Positions 7,741 through 15,485 of a DNA stretch of 15,660 bases are shown one piece after another. The stretch is from contig MU631457.1 in NCBI GenBank assembly GCA_026770615.1, positions 78,743 to 94,402 of the forward strand, read 5' to 3'. The position numbers were made by a program, and so were the translations under genes. The notes under the pieces were generated by a model. It did no database searches. It was not told where the DNA came from and saw only the letters and a list, made by a program, of their open reading frames with translations. Source of the stretch: Pavlovales sp. CCMP2436. Lineage: Eukaryota > Haptophyta > Pavlovophyceae > Pavlovales. Position 1 is the first letter of the stretch. The number at the start of each line of letters is the position of its first letter.

Positions 7741-8031
7741 TGTCGGACTGCGGGTTGAAGCGAGTCGAGTTAGGGACGTAGGTCACCGGTACGCGAGTAC
7801 CGGGAGCAGCGCTCAGGCTATCTGGGAGTGAAGTCTACATTGGCGAAGTGAAGACGAGCTGTGTCACAAAGTCTCTTAGTAAGTAAGAGACCCTGACAAG
7901 AGCGCTGAAGAGGCGTCGAGAGCAGCCGTGGACGATTCGAGACGGCAGCTGGGCCCGGGATATTAAAATCCGGGCAGTCCGATAGCGAACCGGACAGAGC
8001 CAAAGTGTATGAAATACTTGGGCTCCCGATA
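7741..8031 (-). repeat. 5' LTR
   Basis: This is the 5' long terminal repeat, equal in length to the 3' LTR and differing by about seven substitutions and no indels. In such elements the promoter lies here, but no TATA-like motif stands out. Confidence 0.92.
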
Positions 8032-8036
8032 GAATA

Positions 8037-8830
8037 GGATAGCCTACACACACCACGCCACGTGCTAGGCTGTACTCATATTTGCGGTTACAGCATAGCA
8101 CAATTCAGGCTATACGGAGGTTTTTGCGTGTATATGTTGTTGTAATTATGCGCAGGATCGCGGCGGCGCGATGCGACGACGAGCAAGGTTCGTGGTGGAG
8201 AAACAACGCGGGGAGTAAGATAGCACGTGAGACGACAGATGCGCTGACCCTCCCATGTCATGCCCGTACGCCTTCGGGCTGCAAGTCGGGGGATGTTGAA
8301 AGAACTACTATTAAACCACCAATGACAGCACCATTGTCATTTCAAGAAGTTGGCCATAAATGTATTAATGATGGCAATAATAGAAATAAAAGAAAATGAT
8401 TAAGTTAACGTTAAAAGTGACAACGACCGCTGTTAATAGTTTTCATTAATCTATGTATTTACAATTAGTAAACCAACAGTTAAGAAATATCATATGTGAG
8501 AAATCTGGGGTGCTTTTCGGTTACGCCTAAGTCAGTACGGGTAGGTCGGTAAGCAAGTGGCCAGACGGACGTTCTATCTGCCGTTCGGGTTGAGGGGCTG
8601 CAGGACGAGAAGAGTGAGGGGCTGTGGCCTCAAAACTCACTATGACTAACTTATTGCGTTATTTATTTTATCATTTATAGTTACTGTCAGGGCAATTTGG
8701 TGACTGGCAAAACAATTTCATTTTATGGGGCATTTTCGAATTTTAGCGATAATCGTTCGCAAGATCGTATTCACCGTCGCTTAAACATTAGAGGGCCGCT
8801 GGTGGTAGTCCAGCAGACCAGCTCAGTCGG
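8037..8830. other. AT-rich intergenic stretch without a gene
   Basis: The region between the retroelement and the LRR relic holds one dispersed repeat copy (8188-8316) and otherwise low-GC sequence with only short frames. I recognise no RNA gene or conserved protein in it. Confidence 0.6.
8188..8316 (+). repeat. Dispersed repeat, copy B
   Basis: This aligns with 1244-1376 in the same orientation, with substitutions throughout and without the 6-base step present in copy A. It lies 150 bases beyond the retroelement and outside it. Confidence 0.8.
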
Positions 8831-8837
8831 CGCGTCG

Positions 8838-8934
8838 CGATGACCTTGAGGGCCTTTGCGATGTGCTGCGCGCCAACTGCGCTGAGTTGCCTGTAGCTGA
8901 GGTCGTGCTGGGTGACCATCGCGTTGACCGTGAG
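8838..8934 (-). pseudogene. Decayed LRR fragment
   Basis: Minus-strand translation gives TVNAMVTQHDLSYRQLSAVG followed by AQHIAKALKVIAT, one LRR unit of the type found in the adjacent gene (VNxTVTQLDL...IGAVGAQHIAEALKV) with several consensus residues lost. It lies about 160 bases beyond that gene's natural stop, so it is a separate remnant, probably of a duplicated LRR array. Confidence 0.75.
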
Positions 8935-9094
8935 TGCAGCCAACTAACGCCGCAGCCAAGTTGAGAGCCGATCCGGCGCGAGCAGCTACCGCTCGGTCGT
9001 CGCTCCGCCACCGCCTGGATGCCGGAAAGTGTGGCCGACGCCGCTCCGCCGGAAGCGAGTGGCGAGCCTTGCGCCGATCGGGGCCACCGCCCGG

Positions 9095-10299
9095 TCAGAG
9101 CACAAGGCCGGCCGCGTGCCGCCAGGCCTTCCGGAGGATGACCTTGGAGGTGTCGTCGAAATTGTTGTGGCGAGGGTCTAGCTGAGTGACCGTCGCGTTG
9201 ACCTTGAGGGCCTCCGCAATGTGCTGCGCGCCGACCGCGCCGATGCCAATGAAATGGAGGTCCAGCTTGGTGATCGTCGCGTTGACCTTGAGGATCTCCG
9301 CAATGTGCTACGCGCCGACATCGCCGATGTGGTTGTTGAAGAGGTCCAGCTGAGTGACCGTCGTGTTGACCTTGAGGGCCTCCGCGATGTGCTGCGCGCC
9401 GACCGCGCCGATATCGTTAGAGCAGATGTTCAGCTTGGTGATCGTCGAATTAACCTTGAGGGCCTCCGCGATGTGCTGCCCGCCAACATCGCCGATGTGG
9501 TTGTTGAAAAGGTCCAGCTGAGTGACCGTCGTGTTGACCGTGAGGGCCTCCGCGATGTGCAGTGCGCCGACCGCGCCGATTTCACAGTTGCCGAGGTCCA
9601 GCTGAGTGACAGTCGAATTAACCTTGAGAGCCTCCGAGATGTGCTGCGCGCCGACCGCACCGATATCGTTGTTGCCGAGGTCCAGCTGAGTGACCGTCGA
9701 ATTAACTTTGAGGGCCTCCGCGATGTGCTGCGAGCCAACGTCGCCGATGCCGTTATCGGTGAGTCCCAGGCTGGTCAGCGTGGTGTTGGCAGCGAGGGCG
9801 CTGGCGAGGTGCAGCATGCCCTCATTTCCGATGCCGTAAGTGTAGAAGTTGAGCTGCGTCGGGTCCCCAGTCGAGAGCATAGCTACCCGGCCTAGGAGCC
9901 ACTGGAGGACGTGCGCGTGCCCCGCTCCGCCCGCGCCAATCCAGAGCTCGCGGTCATCGTCGTCGTTGCGGTGGTCCAGCACGCACTCGAGCAGACCGAG
10001 GTTGCCCAGCTCAGTACATGCAAGTGCTGCTCCTCCCCCCGAAGCAGCGCGGAAGGCGGGCTGCGCCCACGCCCACGCGGTCACGCTCGGCCCGGAGCGG
10101 ATCACGCGCGCCGGCAGGACTCCCCGGCGCGGGTGCGCGCTGCGGCCCGGAAGGCGCGGCAGACGGCGCGGAAGCAGGGGACGCCCTCAGCTTTAACCAG
10201 TTGCAGCAGGTGGCCAACGCAGTCGTCGGGTAGACTCGCGAAGTCGCACGGTCGGGCTGCGTCCTGGCGGCTGAGCGGCGGCAAGGGGGAGCCCTCCAT
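9095..10299 (-). pseudogene. F-box-like / LRR (ribonuclease-inhibitor type) gene with two disabling lesions
   Basis: The N-terminus (ATG 10299) has FASLPDDCVGHLLQL...FRAVCRAFRAA, an F-box-like pattern, and stops at 10102 after 65 codons. The continuing protein is in the next frame (VIRSGPSVTAWAWAQPAF, then ELGNLGLLECVLDH, an ankyrin-like step), so one base appears to be missing near 10115-10125. From about 9850 there are seven to eight 28-residue LRRs (NxTVTQLDLxNNxIGxVGAQHIAEALKV). In the sixth a TAG (9310-9308) stands where sister repeats have CAG, yet the frame continues for two more repeats into HNNFDD...LRKAWRHAAGLVL and a TGA at 9095. This tail is the usual closing cap of the family, which shows the stop is premature. 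Sequencing error or a short intron could explain the frameshift but not easily the stop. Its intact relatives would be substrate-binding adaptors for ubiquitin ligases or unassigned LRR proteins. Confidence 0.85.
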
Positions 10300-10377
10300 C
10301 GTTCGAGCGCTTCCTGGAGCGGGCTGTGCGGCCGTAATTTCAAAATTTTCCTCCTGCCCTTAGTTCAAGCCCTCAGA

Positions 10378-11307
10378 ATGCACTGCAAACGGAGGACTGC
10401 CCTGCTGCGAATGCAGATGAAGGCAGGAGATAAACCCACCGCACAGCACGGTCAACACATTTACATGCTTGCCATTAGAGACAGCAAGGTTAGAAAGGTG
10501 TTACTGCAAGGGCTTATAGTCACCCAGGCAAGCCCGATCAGCCCACAGCCCAAGAAAGCCAGTAGTGGCACTGGCCGGGTTGTTATCACTATCGGGGTAC
10601 CTAACGCTAGGACTAACACCTCACTACCCAACCCAGCGGGCCCACGGGCAGCAGGAAAAAAGGCTAGCAGAGCACAAAAAGCCCCTACAGGTACAGAGGA
10701 AGAAGCCGTCACAATCACTGGAGATCTTCTACGGACAAGCGAACCGGCTGGCAACCTAAGAGCGCTACTGGCAAGGATAAACCTAACCCTCGCAAGCATG
10801 CAAGGTGATGGAAACTGCCTCCCCTACGCTGTGCTGAGAAGCGCAGGAAGGACGGTTAGCTGGGAGGCAGCCATAGCACTACGAAATGCGCCAATTACAC
10901 ATGCCCGCAGCCTCCCGCAACACATCCAGGAACAGTTGAATCTACGCAGACCGGAGAATGTAGGTGACCCTATGGGCAATAATCTTGACCACCGGCTAAT
11001 CCGTAACGTTTGGCCAATCGAAGCGCAAGCTAAGTACGGCGGGTCGCCTCACTTCGGACCAAATCAGGCAGCATGGATGAACGATAACATGCTCCACAGC
11101 ATCGCCACATACGTAGGCAAAGATGTGATTCTGATCAAGAGACTGGAGCAGGGGCAAGTACATAAATTCTTCGCTATATACCGCGACGAGCCTCTGAACG
11201 GCCTCTTAACATACAGCGCAAACGGAAACGGGTGGACAGCCCGGCCCGGAGCTTATCGCAGAGGCGCGCAACGGAGGAAGGATGATGTGCGTAATCTCCA
11301 TCGATGA
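10378..11307 (+). CDS. Protein with OTU-like cysteine protease domain
   Basis: This 309-residue frame starts at an ATG and ends at TGA. The N-terminal 115 residues are polar, rich in Ala, Lys, Pro and Thr, and probably unstructured. SMQGDGNCLPYAVLRSAG (140-157) matches the OTU catalytic block DGNCL(F/Y)xAL with Asp 144 and Cys 147. GGSPHFGPNQAAWMNDNMLHSIATYVGKDVILI (221-253) corresponds to the middle of the OTU fold (W-G-...-ML..-A...-I.V.). The catalytic His near the end is not in a canonical context, though His 262 is a candidate, so activity is uncertain. OTU domains cleave ubiquitin and also occur in transposon and viral polyproteins. The codon usage is visibly less GC-rich than the flanking genes, pointing to a mobile element or transferred origin. 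The frame is open upstream of the chosen ATG for some codons. It is head-to-head with the LRR gene, 78 bases apart. Confidence 0.7.
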   Translation: MHCKRRTALLRMQMKAGDKPTAQHGQHIYMLAIRDSKVRKVLLQGLIVTQASPISPQPKKASSGTGRVVITIGVPNARTNTSLPNPAGPRAAGKKASRAQKAPTGTEEEAVTITGDLLRTSEPAGNLRALLARINLTLASMQGDGNCLPYAVLRSAGRTVSWEAAIALRNAPITHARSLPQHIQEQLNLRRPENVGDPMGNNLDHRLIRNVWPIEAQAKYGGSPHFGPNQAAWMNDNMLHSIATYVGKDVILIKRLEQGQVHKFFAIYRDEPLNGLLTYSANGNGWTARPGAYRRGAQRRKDDVRNLHR

Positions 11308-11759
11308 AGGCAAGACACACTTTGAAGCAACAGATGACAGTCTGACCCAAGGATAAGAAGCCGGAAATTAAGACTGACGAAACCAAAACGGCGAGGGGAG
11401 AGTAGATGGGGAAGGTGAGAGCGAGGGTGTGGGAGTGGTGAAGATGGAAATGATGGCAGCGGCAGCCGCAGCAGCTCGAGAGAAGGAGACGGCAAGCTGT
11501 GGAGAAAGATATTAGTTCATTGTTAATTATGAAATACCGAACCCTAGGCTACATGATTTAACTCATATAATTCTTAAGTTTTTTTAAACTGGGAGCTCTC
11601 GCTTAAGATAGTGAGACGAAAGAAAGATAAATTTCGGGCCGGCGCGGCCATCAGCCGCGTGGCAGTTGGCACGCGTGCACCTAATTCCAAACCCTGCTGG
11701 ACATCCACGGTCTGTCTCTCGGTTAACAGGCCGTGGCGAGGCGAGGCTCTGCTGGCTCG
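11308..11759. other. Intergenic between converging genes, nothing recognised
   Basis: The OTU gene and the minus-strand RPAC1 gene end toward each other here. The stretch has a purine-rich part (11380-11500) and an AT-rich part (11510-11600). No coding or RNA feature is supported. Confidence 0.6.
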
Positions 11760-12981
11760 TCATTCCTCGTCGTTCCCCTCCTCCATCACCCCCTCCTCGT
11801 TCTGAGCGAGTGTGTCCTTGAGCAGCTGCGCCGTGTCGAGCGCCTTCTGCTTGAGCACCTGCAGCGCGTCGCGCACCAGCCGCTCGGGGGGCATCGCGCC
11901 CGTCGACTCGACCGAAAAGATGAAGTGGTCGCGCACGCGCTGCAGATTGACCCGCTCGGCCCATTGCGGCTCGCGCACGCACTCGCGGCAGACGGTGCAA
12001 GAGCGAGGCCGCGCGGCCGTCGCAGTGGGCACGCCGCCGACGTCCTCGATGTCGAAGACATCGAGGGGGCAGAGCTTCTTTAGCTCGACGGCCGCCGCGC
12101 CCGTGACGGGCTGGTGAAAGGTGATGCGCGGCAGCAGCCGGTAGTAGGCCGTGGCGACGGGGGACCACTTGGCGTGCGTCTTGCCGATTCCCTTTTCGCA
12201 CCAGCACTCCACCTCAATCGCCTGGCCCGGCCGCATCTTTGCGATCAGTATATCGTCGTGCACAGATCGTGGTGGGTCGGCCACGAGCTGCGTGGCCTGG
12301 TCACCCTGCGGCACCCACGTGAGCTGCGACGAGAGCACATGTGACCCGATGTACGGCGCGGCGTCGGTGCTCTTGTCCGTGTTGCGCGTGCACTCGGCGC
12401 GCAGCCGGAAGCAGATGGTGTTGCTCGCATTCGAGTCTGAGTCGCCGCGCTCCTCGAAGAGTGCGGGGTCTGCGCGGATGGGGATCAGCCCGAGGCGATG
12501 CGCGAGCACCTGCGCGGCATTTCGGAAGAGGCAGGGGCGCGCGTGTGGGTGTGCGAACGGGGTGTGAGGCGCGCGTCTCTGCGCGGGTGGACGCGCGGCT
12601 CCGAGCAGCGGCGGAGGCAGAGAGCGGCAGGCGCCCGTGACACACCTCGTCTTGCACGATCGAGGTGTTGTTGAGGACCCAGACCTTCTCGATGGCCATC
12701 GTGGGGACCTCGACCAAGAGTATCCGCCTGAGCGCGTTCGCGATGGGCGCGTCGATGCCGACGATGTCAAAGACGATCTCGTCCTTGCTCAGCGATTGGA
12801 CCTCGATCGTCATCTCCTGCTTGAGCTGCGCGATGTCGAGGCTGTTGTCGATCCCGAGCGAGGCGTACACGCCCGCATACTCGGGGGTCGCGGTGTACGT
12901 GGGCGCGTCGATGGCGCACGTCACGTGCCGGTGCTTGTCGGCCAGATGCTCCGGCAGCGAGTCGGGCCGGTTGGACGCCAT
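11760..12981 (-). CDS. POLR1C: RNA polymerases I and III subunit RPAC1 (AC40)
   Basis: Exons 12981-12646 and 12509-11760 join in phase 0 across a 136-base intron (donor GTGTGT, acceptor GCGCAG), giving 361 residues, close to the usual 335-350. RPAC1 forms the alpha-like heterodimer with RPAC2 (AC19) that nucleates assembly of Pol I and Pol III. Diagnostic segments are DIVGIDAPIANALRRILL (VPTMAIEKVWVLNNTSIVQDE follows), VLAHRLGLIPIRADP at the exon junction, HDDILIAKMRPGQAIE, KGIGKTHAKWSPVATAYYRLLP, and RVRDHFIFSVESTG near the C-terminus. Four cysteines, C259, C283, C286 and C289 (LCPLDVF...SCTVCREC), form a ferredoxin-like metal motif lost in animal homologues. A short acidic tail ends the protein. 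The start at 12981 is the ATG that opens the conserved N-terminus; the frame is open further upstream but without an ATG that improves the match. Confidence 0.96.
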
Positions 12982-13103
12982 CCCACGGCCCCGAAGCGCA
13001 AGGAAATCCAACTGGTCCGAAGCAGGTGCTCGGTGGCCCCAAGGAGCCAAGCTAGTCCGAGAGCGAGGGCGCGTCCTCACGAGCGGATGTGAATTTCGGG
13101 GCG
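12982..13103. promoter_or_regulatory. Shared upstream region of RPAC1 and the UBE3D-like gene
   Basis: Only 122 GC-rich bases separate the two divergent start codons, so the core promoters are probably shared. No TATA box is visible. An ATG at 13087 is followed at once by TGA and would be a minimal upstream ORF (start-stop) for the plus-strand gene if it is transcribed. Confidence 0.5.
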
Positions 13104-15128
13104 ATGGCCGACGCCGCTCCGATGCGCGTGCGCTACCTCGCAGAGCGTCTCGAGCACGCGGGCGTGCTGCTGGTGCACCTCTGGCCCGATGCGGGCGGTG
13201 CGCGCCTCGGCCTCTCGCTCGGCCTCGAGGGCACGACGATCGTGATTGAGCTGCGGCTGCGCGACGCACGGACGGGCGAGGAGCGCGTTGTCGCGGTGGT
13301 GCGCCTGCCCGTCGACGCGAGCAGCGCCGTCGACCTCGGCCGCGCGCAAGTCGAGCAGGGGCGGGGGTGCATCTCGCTGCGCCTCCCGATGGCCGCCGCG
13401 GCCGCGCGCGCAGGCCACGAGCTGCAGCTGGCCGAGCTGCAGGGGCGGGAGGCCATCCGTGAGCGCACCGGCTTCGACCTGCGCGCGGCCGCGCTCCGCC
13501 GGCGCATGCGCGAGCAGGCGGCCGGCGCCGCGCAGCTCGAGTGCGTGGGGTGCCGGGCGGTCCTGGTGCCGCGCTTCGAGAGCCAGCTGGTCCAGTTGCC
13601 GCGCGCGGCCGCGCACGAGCTCGCTGACGTCACGTGCGCATGCGAGAACGATGGGTGCGCCTGGGGTGCCTTCCTCCCGCCGCCCGCTCCCGGTGCGCCC
13701 GCCGCGGATGCCGCGGACGTTGTGAATGCCGCAGACGCAGGTGTCGCAGCTGGTGGCGACGAGGGTGCGCGGCGGCGGCGCAGGGCGATGCAGACGCTGC
13801 ACGGCGAGCAGTGGTTGATGCTCGCGCGCTCGCGGCTGGCTCCGGGTGCCCTGCGCACGGAGCGCGTGCCCGTGCTTGGCGCGGGCCCTACGCCTCCGTT
13901 GCCCGGCAGCAGCACGTACGCGAGGGACGACGGGGTAGAGGGCGACGCGCCTGCGGCGTATGCTCGCCACCCGACCTCTGCGGCATCGGAGAAAAGTGAG
14001 TTGGTCTTCCGCGGGCAAGCGCACGTCCTCGGCTGGTCAACCGGCCTCCTCGCCCCCCGCGCCCAGATCAAGCCCAAGCGAGCCAGGCGCGTAGCGGCGG
14101 ATAGCACTCCGGGGATGCAGGAGTGGACGTTGGCGCGCTGTGCCAAGTGTGGCACTGTCGTTGGCTCGCAGCAGAGCGCACCTCGCGAGCAGCCCTCTTT
14201 GCCCGAGGTCAGCGGCAGCGCGTTCGGCCTTGGCGAGATGCACATGCTAGTGTCGCCTGCCCTCTTCGCCCCCGCCCTCGGAGCTTCCGCACCTCTGCAG
14301 CAGCCTCCGCCTCCCGCGGCGCACCCCCCCTTCGCGTGGTTCGAGCTGGAGATGACGGCGCACGCGCAGGCCGAGCGGCAGGTGCAGCTCCTCGACTGGC
14401 GCGTGTGCGCAGGGCCCGGACTGGCCTCCGGGTTGGGATCGACACCTGGGCTGGCCCCAGAGCTGGCTCCCGGGCTGGCCCTCGCCAGCGGTGGCGTCGG
14501 CAAGTCCCTGCGCGAGCGAGGGCGGCCGCAGAGCCTCCAGTACTCCTTCGGCCCGCTCGGCGCCGGCGACGCCGTCGGCGCGCTGGGGGCGGCGTTGCTC
14601 ACCCTTGCGGAGGAAGAGGGGGCGGGCCACTTCGAGCTCGTCTCTGCCGGGGCGGAGGAGCCCCGCGCCGCAGGCCTGCCGCAGCGCGCCGCGGGCGCCG
14701 GCGAGCGGGCGGGAAGGGGGCGCACGGTGCTCGTGCTGCAGCTGCTCTCTGTCTACTGCGCCGTGATCCAGGGCGCGCTCCCCGCCACCGAGAGCGAGGC
14801 CGGCAGCGACGGGAGCGGCTCGGTCGACCCCGCCGCGCTGCTCGCCGCACAGGGCGCGCCCACGTCGCTCGCCGCTGAGTGGCGCGACTCTCTCAAGCTC
14901 CTCTTCGCCGCGTTCGAGCTCGACGCCGAATCGCGCGCCGAGCCGCCGCCGCGGCTGCTGCAGTGGCGCGCCGGCGCACAGTCCGTGCGCCAGCTGCGTG
15001 TCCTCGACGCCGACCTGGCGCGCGCGGTCGAGCAGCTGCGCGAGACGAACGGGCAGCTGCCGCCCAGCCAGCGCGCGCTTTGCGGCCTCGACATCGGGCA
15101 CATGCCTGTTACGCCCTACCTCTCGTAA
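13104..15128 (+). CDS. UBE3D-like (HECT_2 family) E2-binding protein, single exon
   Basis: The frame from ATG 13104 (MADAAPMRVRYLAERL) to TAA encodes 674 residues without an intron; a GTG 15 bases upstream is not a plausible start. Visible features are CVGC (147-150) followed by a segment ending in HELADVTCACEN (171-182, with further Cys to 185), a CAKCGTVVG knuckle (346-354), and a C-terminal helical part with VLQLLSVYCAVIQG, EWRDSLKLLFAAFELD and QLRVLDADLARAVEQL. This order (Cys pair, LP-xxx-W/HEL-D-x-C, CxxCGxxxG, then a hydrophobic C-terminus) matches the HECT-like ubiquitin ligase UBE3D family, which binds UbcH10-type E2s. The protein is longer than the human one (about 390) because of Ala/Pro/Gly-rich inserts at roughly 190-260 and 385-470. 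Identification rests on pattern and is less certain than for its neighbour. Confidence 0.65.
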   Translation: MADAAPMRVRYLAERLEHAGVLLVHLWPDAGGARLGLSLGLEGTTIVIELRLRDARTGEERVVAVVRLPVDASSAVDLGRAQVEQGRGCISLRLPMAAAAARAGHELQLAELQGREAIRERTGFDLRAAALRRRMREQAAGAAQLECVGCRAVLVPRFESQLVQLPRAAAHELADVTCACENDGCAWGAFLPPPAPGAPAADAADVVNAADAGVAAGGDEGARRRRRAMQTLHGEQWLMLARSRLAPGALRTERVPVLGAGPTPPLPGSSTYARDDGVEGDAPAAYARHPTSAASEKSELVFRGQAHVLGWSTGLLAPRAQIKPKRARRVAADSTPGMQEWTLARCAKCGTVVGSQQSAPREQPSLPEVSGSAFGLGEMHMLVSPALFAPALGASAPLQQPPPPAAHPPFAWFELEMTAHAQAERQVQLLDWRVCAGPGLASGLGSTPGLAPELAPGLALASGGVGKSLRERGRPQSLQYSFGPLGAGDAVGALGAALLTLAEEEGAGHFELVSAGAEEPRAAGLPQRAAGAGERAGRGRTVLVLQLLSVYCAVIQGALPATESEAGSDGSGSVDPAALLAAQGAPTSLAAEWRDSLKLLFAAFELDAESRAEPPPRLLQWRAGAQSVRQLRVLDADLARAVEQLRETNGQLPPSQRALCGLDIGHMPVTPYLS

Positions 15129-15479
15129 CTTGCGTGCGTTCTTGTTCAAGAATAAGATAGCAATTAATAGACTACTAATAATATACTTGATAATTAACTA
15201 CATAGTTACCACGTTACAGTGCATTAAAAATATTTTCTATTTTGCGAATCTGCCGGAATCGTTTTTTTTAGTTTTAGTCATAAAATTATAGTAAGTTGAA
15301 TTACCATATCTGCGGATAAAAGTAACTATAACTACATATAACGTACAAAATTTATAATTATTATATACATTACTGATGCGGATTCAAGCTGTCGTTTGAC
15401 TGTTCTGTGTATAAATTTTGAACTATCTTCTATCTAACTATCTAACTAGCTAACTAACTTTAGTTACATATATATCCGT
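15129..15479. other. AT-rich intergenic spacer
   Basis: Composition changes sharply right after the UBE3D-like stop codon, from very GC-rich to strongly AT-rich. It contains a short CTAA/CTAT-type repeat near 15428-15462 and no recognisable gene. Confidence 0.7.
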
Positions 15480-15485
15480 TCTCCC

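Larger units (their letters stand above)
5972..8031 (-). mobile_element. Non-autonomous Ty1/copia-type LTR retrotransposon
   Basis: Two 291-base direct repeats (5972-6262 and 7741-8031) differ at about seven positions and bound a 1478-base interior. The pentamer GAATA flanks the element on both sides (5967-5971 and 8032-8036), which is the expected 5-bp target-site duplication. Next to the 3' LTR is a purine tract GAGGGAGGG (minus strand), and directly after the 5' LTR the interior starts TGG, as a primer-binding site would. A relic of copia RNase H near the 3' LTR fixes the orientation and family. Gag, protease, integrase and reverse transcriptase are missing or unrecognisable, so it must have been moved by another element. 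The LTR begins TA rather than TG and ends CA. Confidence 0.93.

Noticed and set aside
9221..9895. 224-codon plus-strand frame with repeated RADxADVVVEEVQLSDRR units
   Set aside because: It is the antisense reading of the 84-base LRR repeats; periodicity comes from the LRR gene.
12510..12645. Coding continuity of RPAC1 through the intron
   Set aside because: The frame is open through this stretch, but the protein has no family match there, while removing GTGTGT...GCGCAG joins SIVQDE to VLAHRLGLIP exactly as in homologues.
13133..14725. 530-codon open frame on the minus strand
   Set aside because: It is antisense to the UBE3D-like gene, Arg/Ala/Ser-rich, and open only because very GC-rich sequence lacks stop codons. 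No conserved motif is seen.
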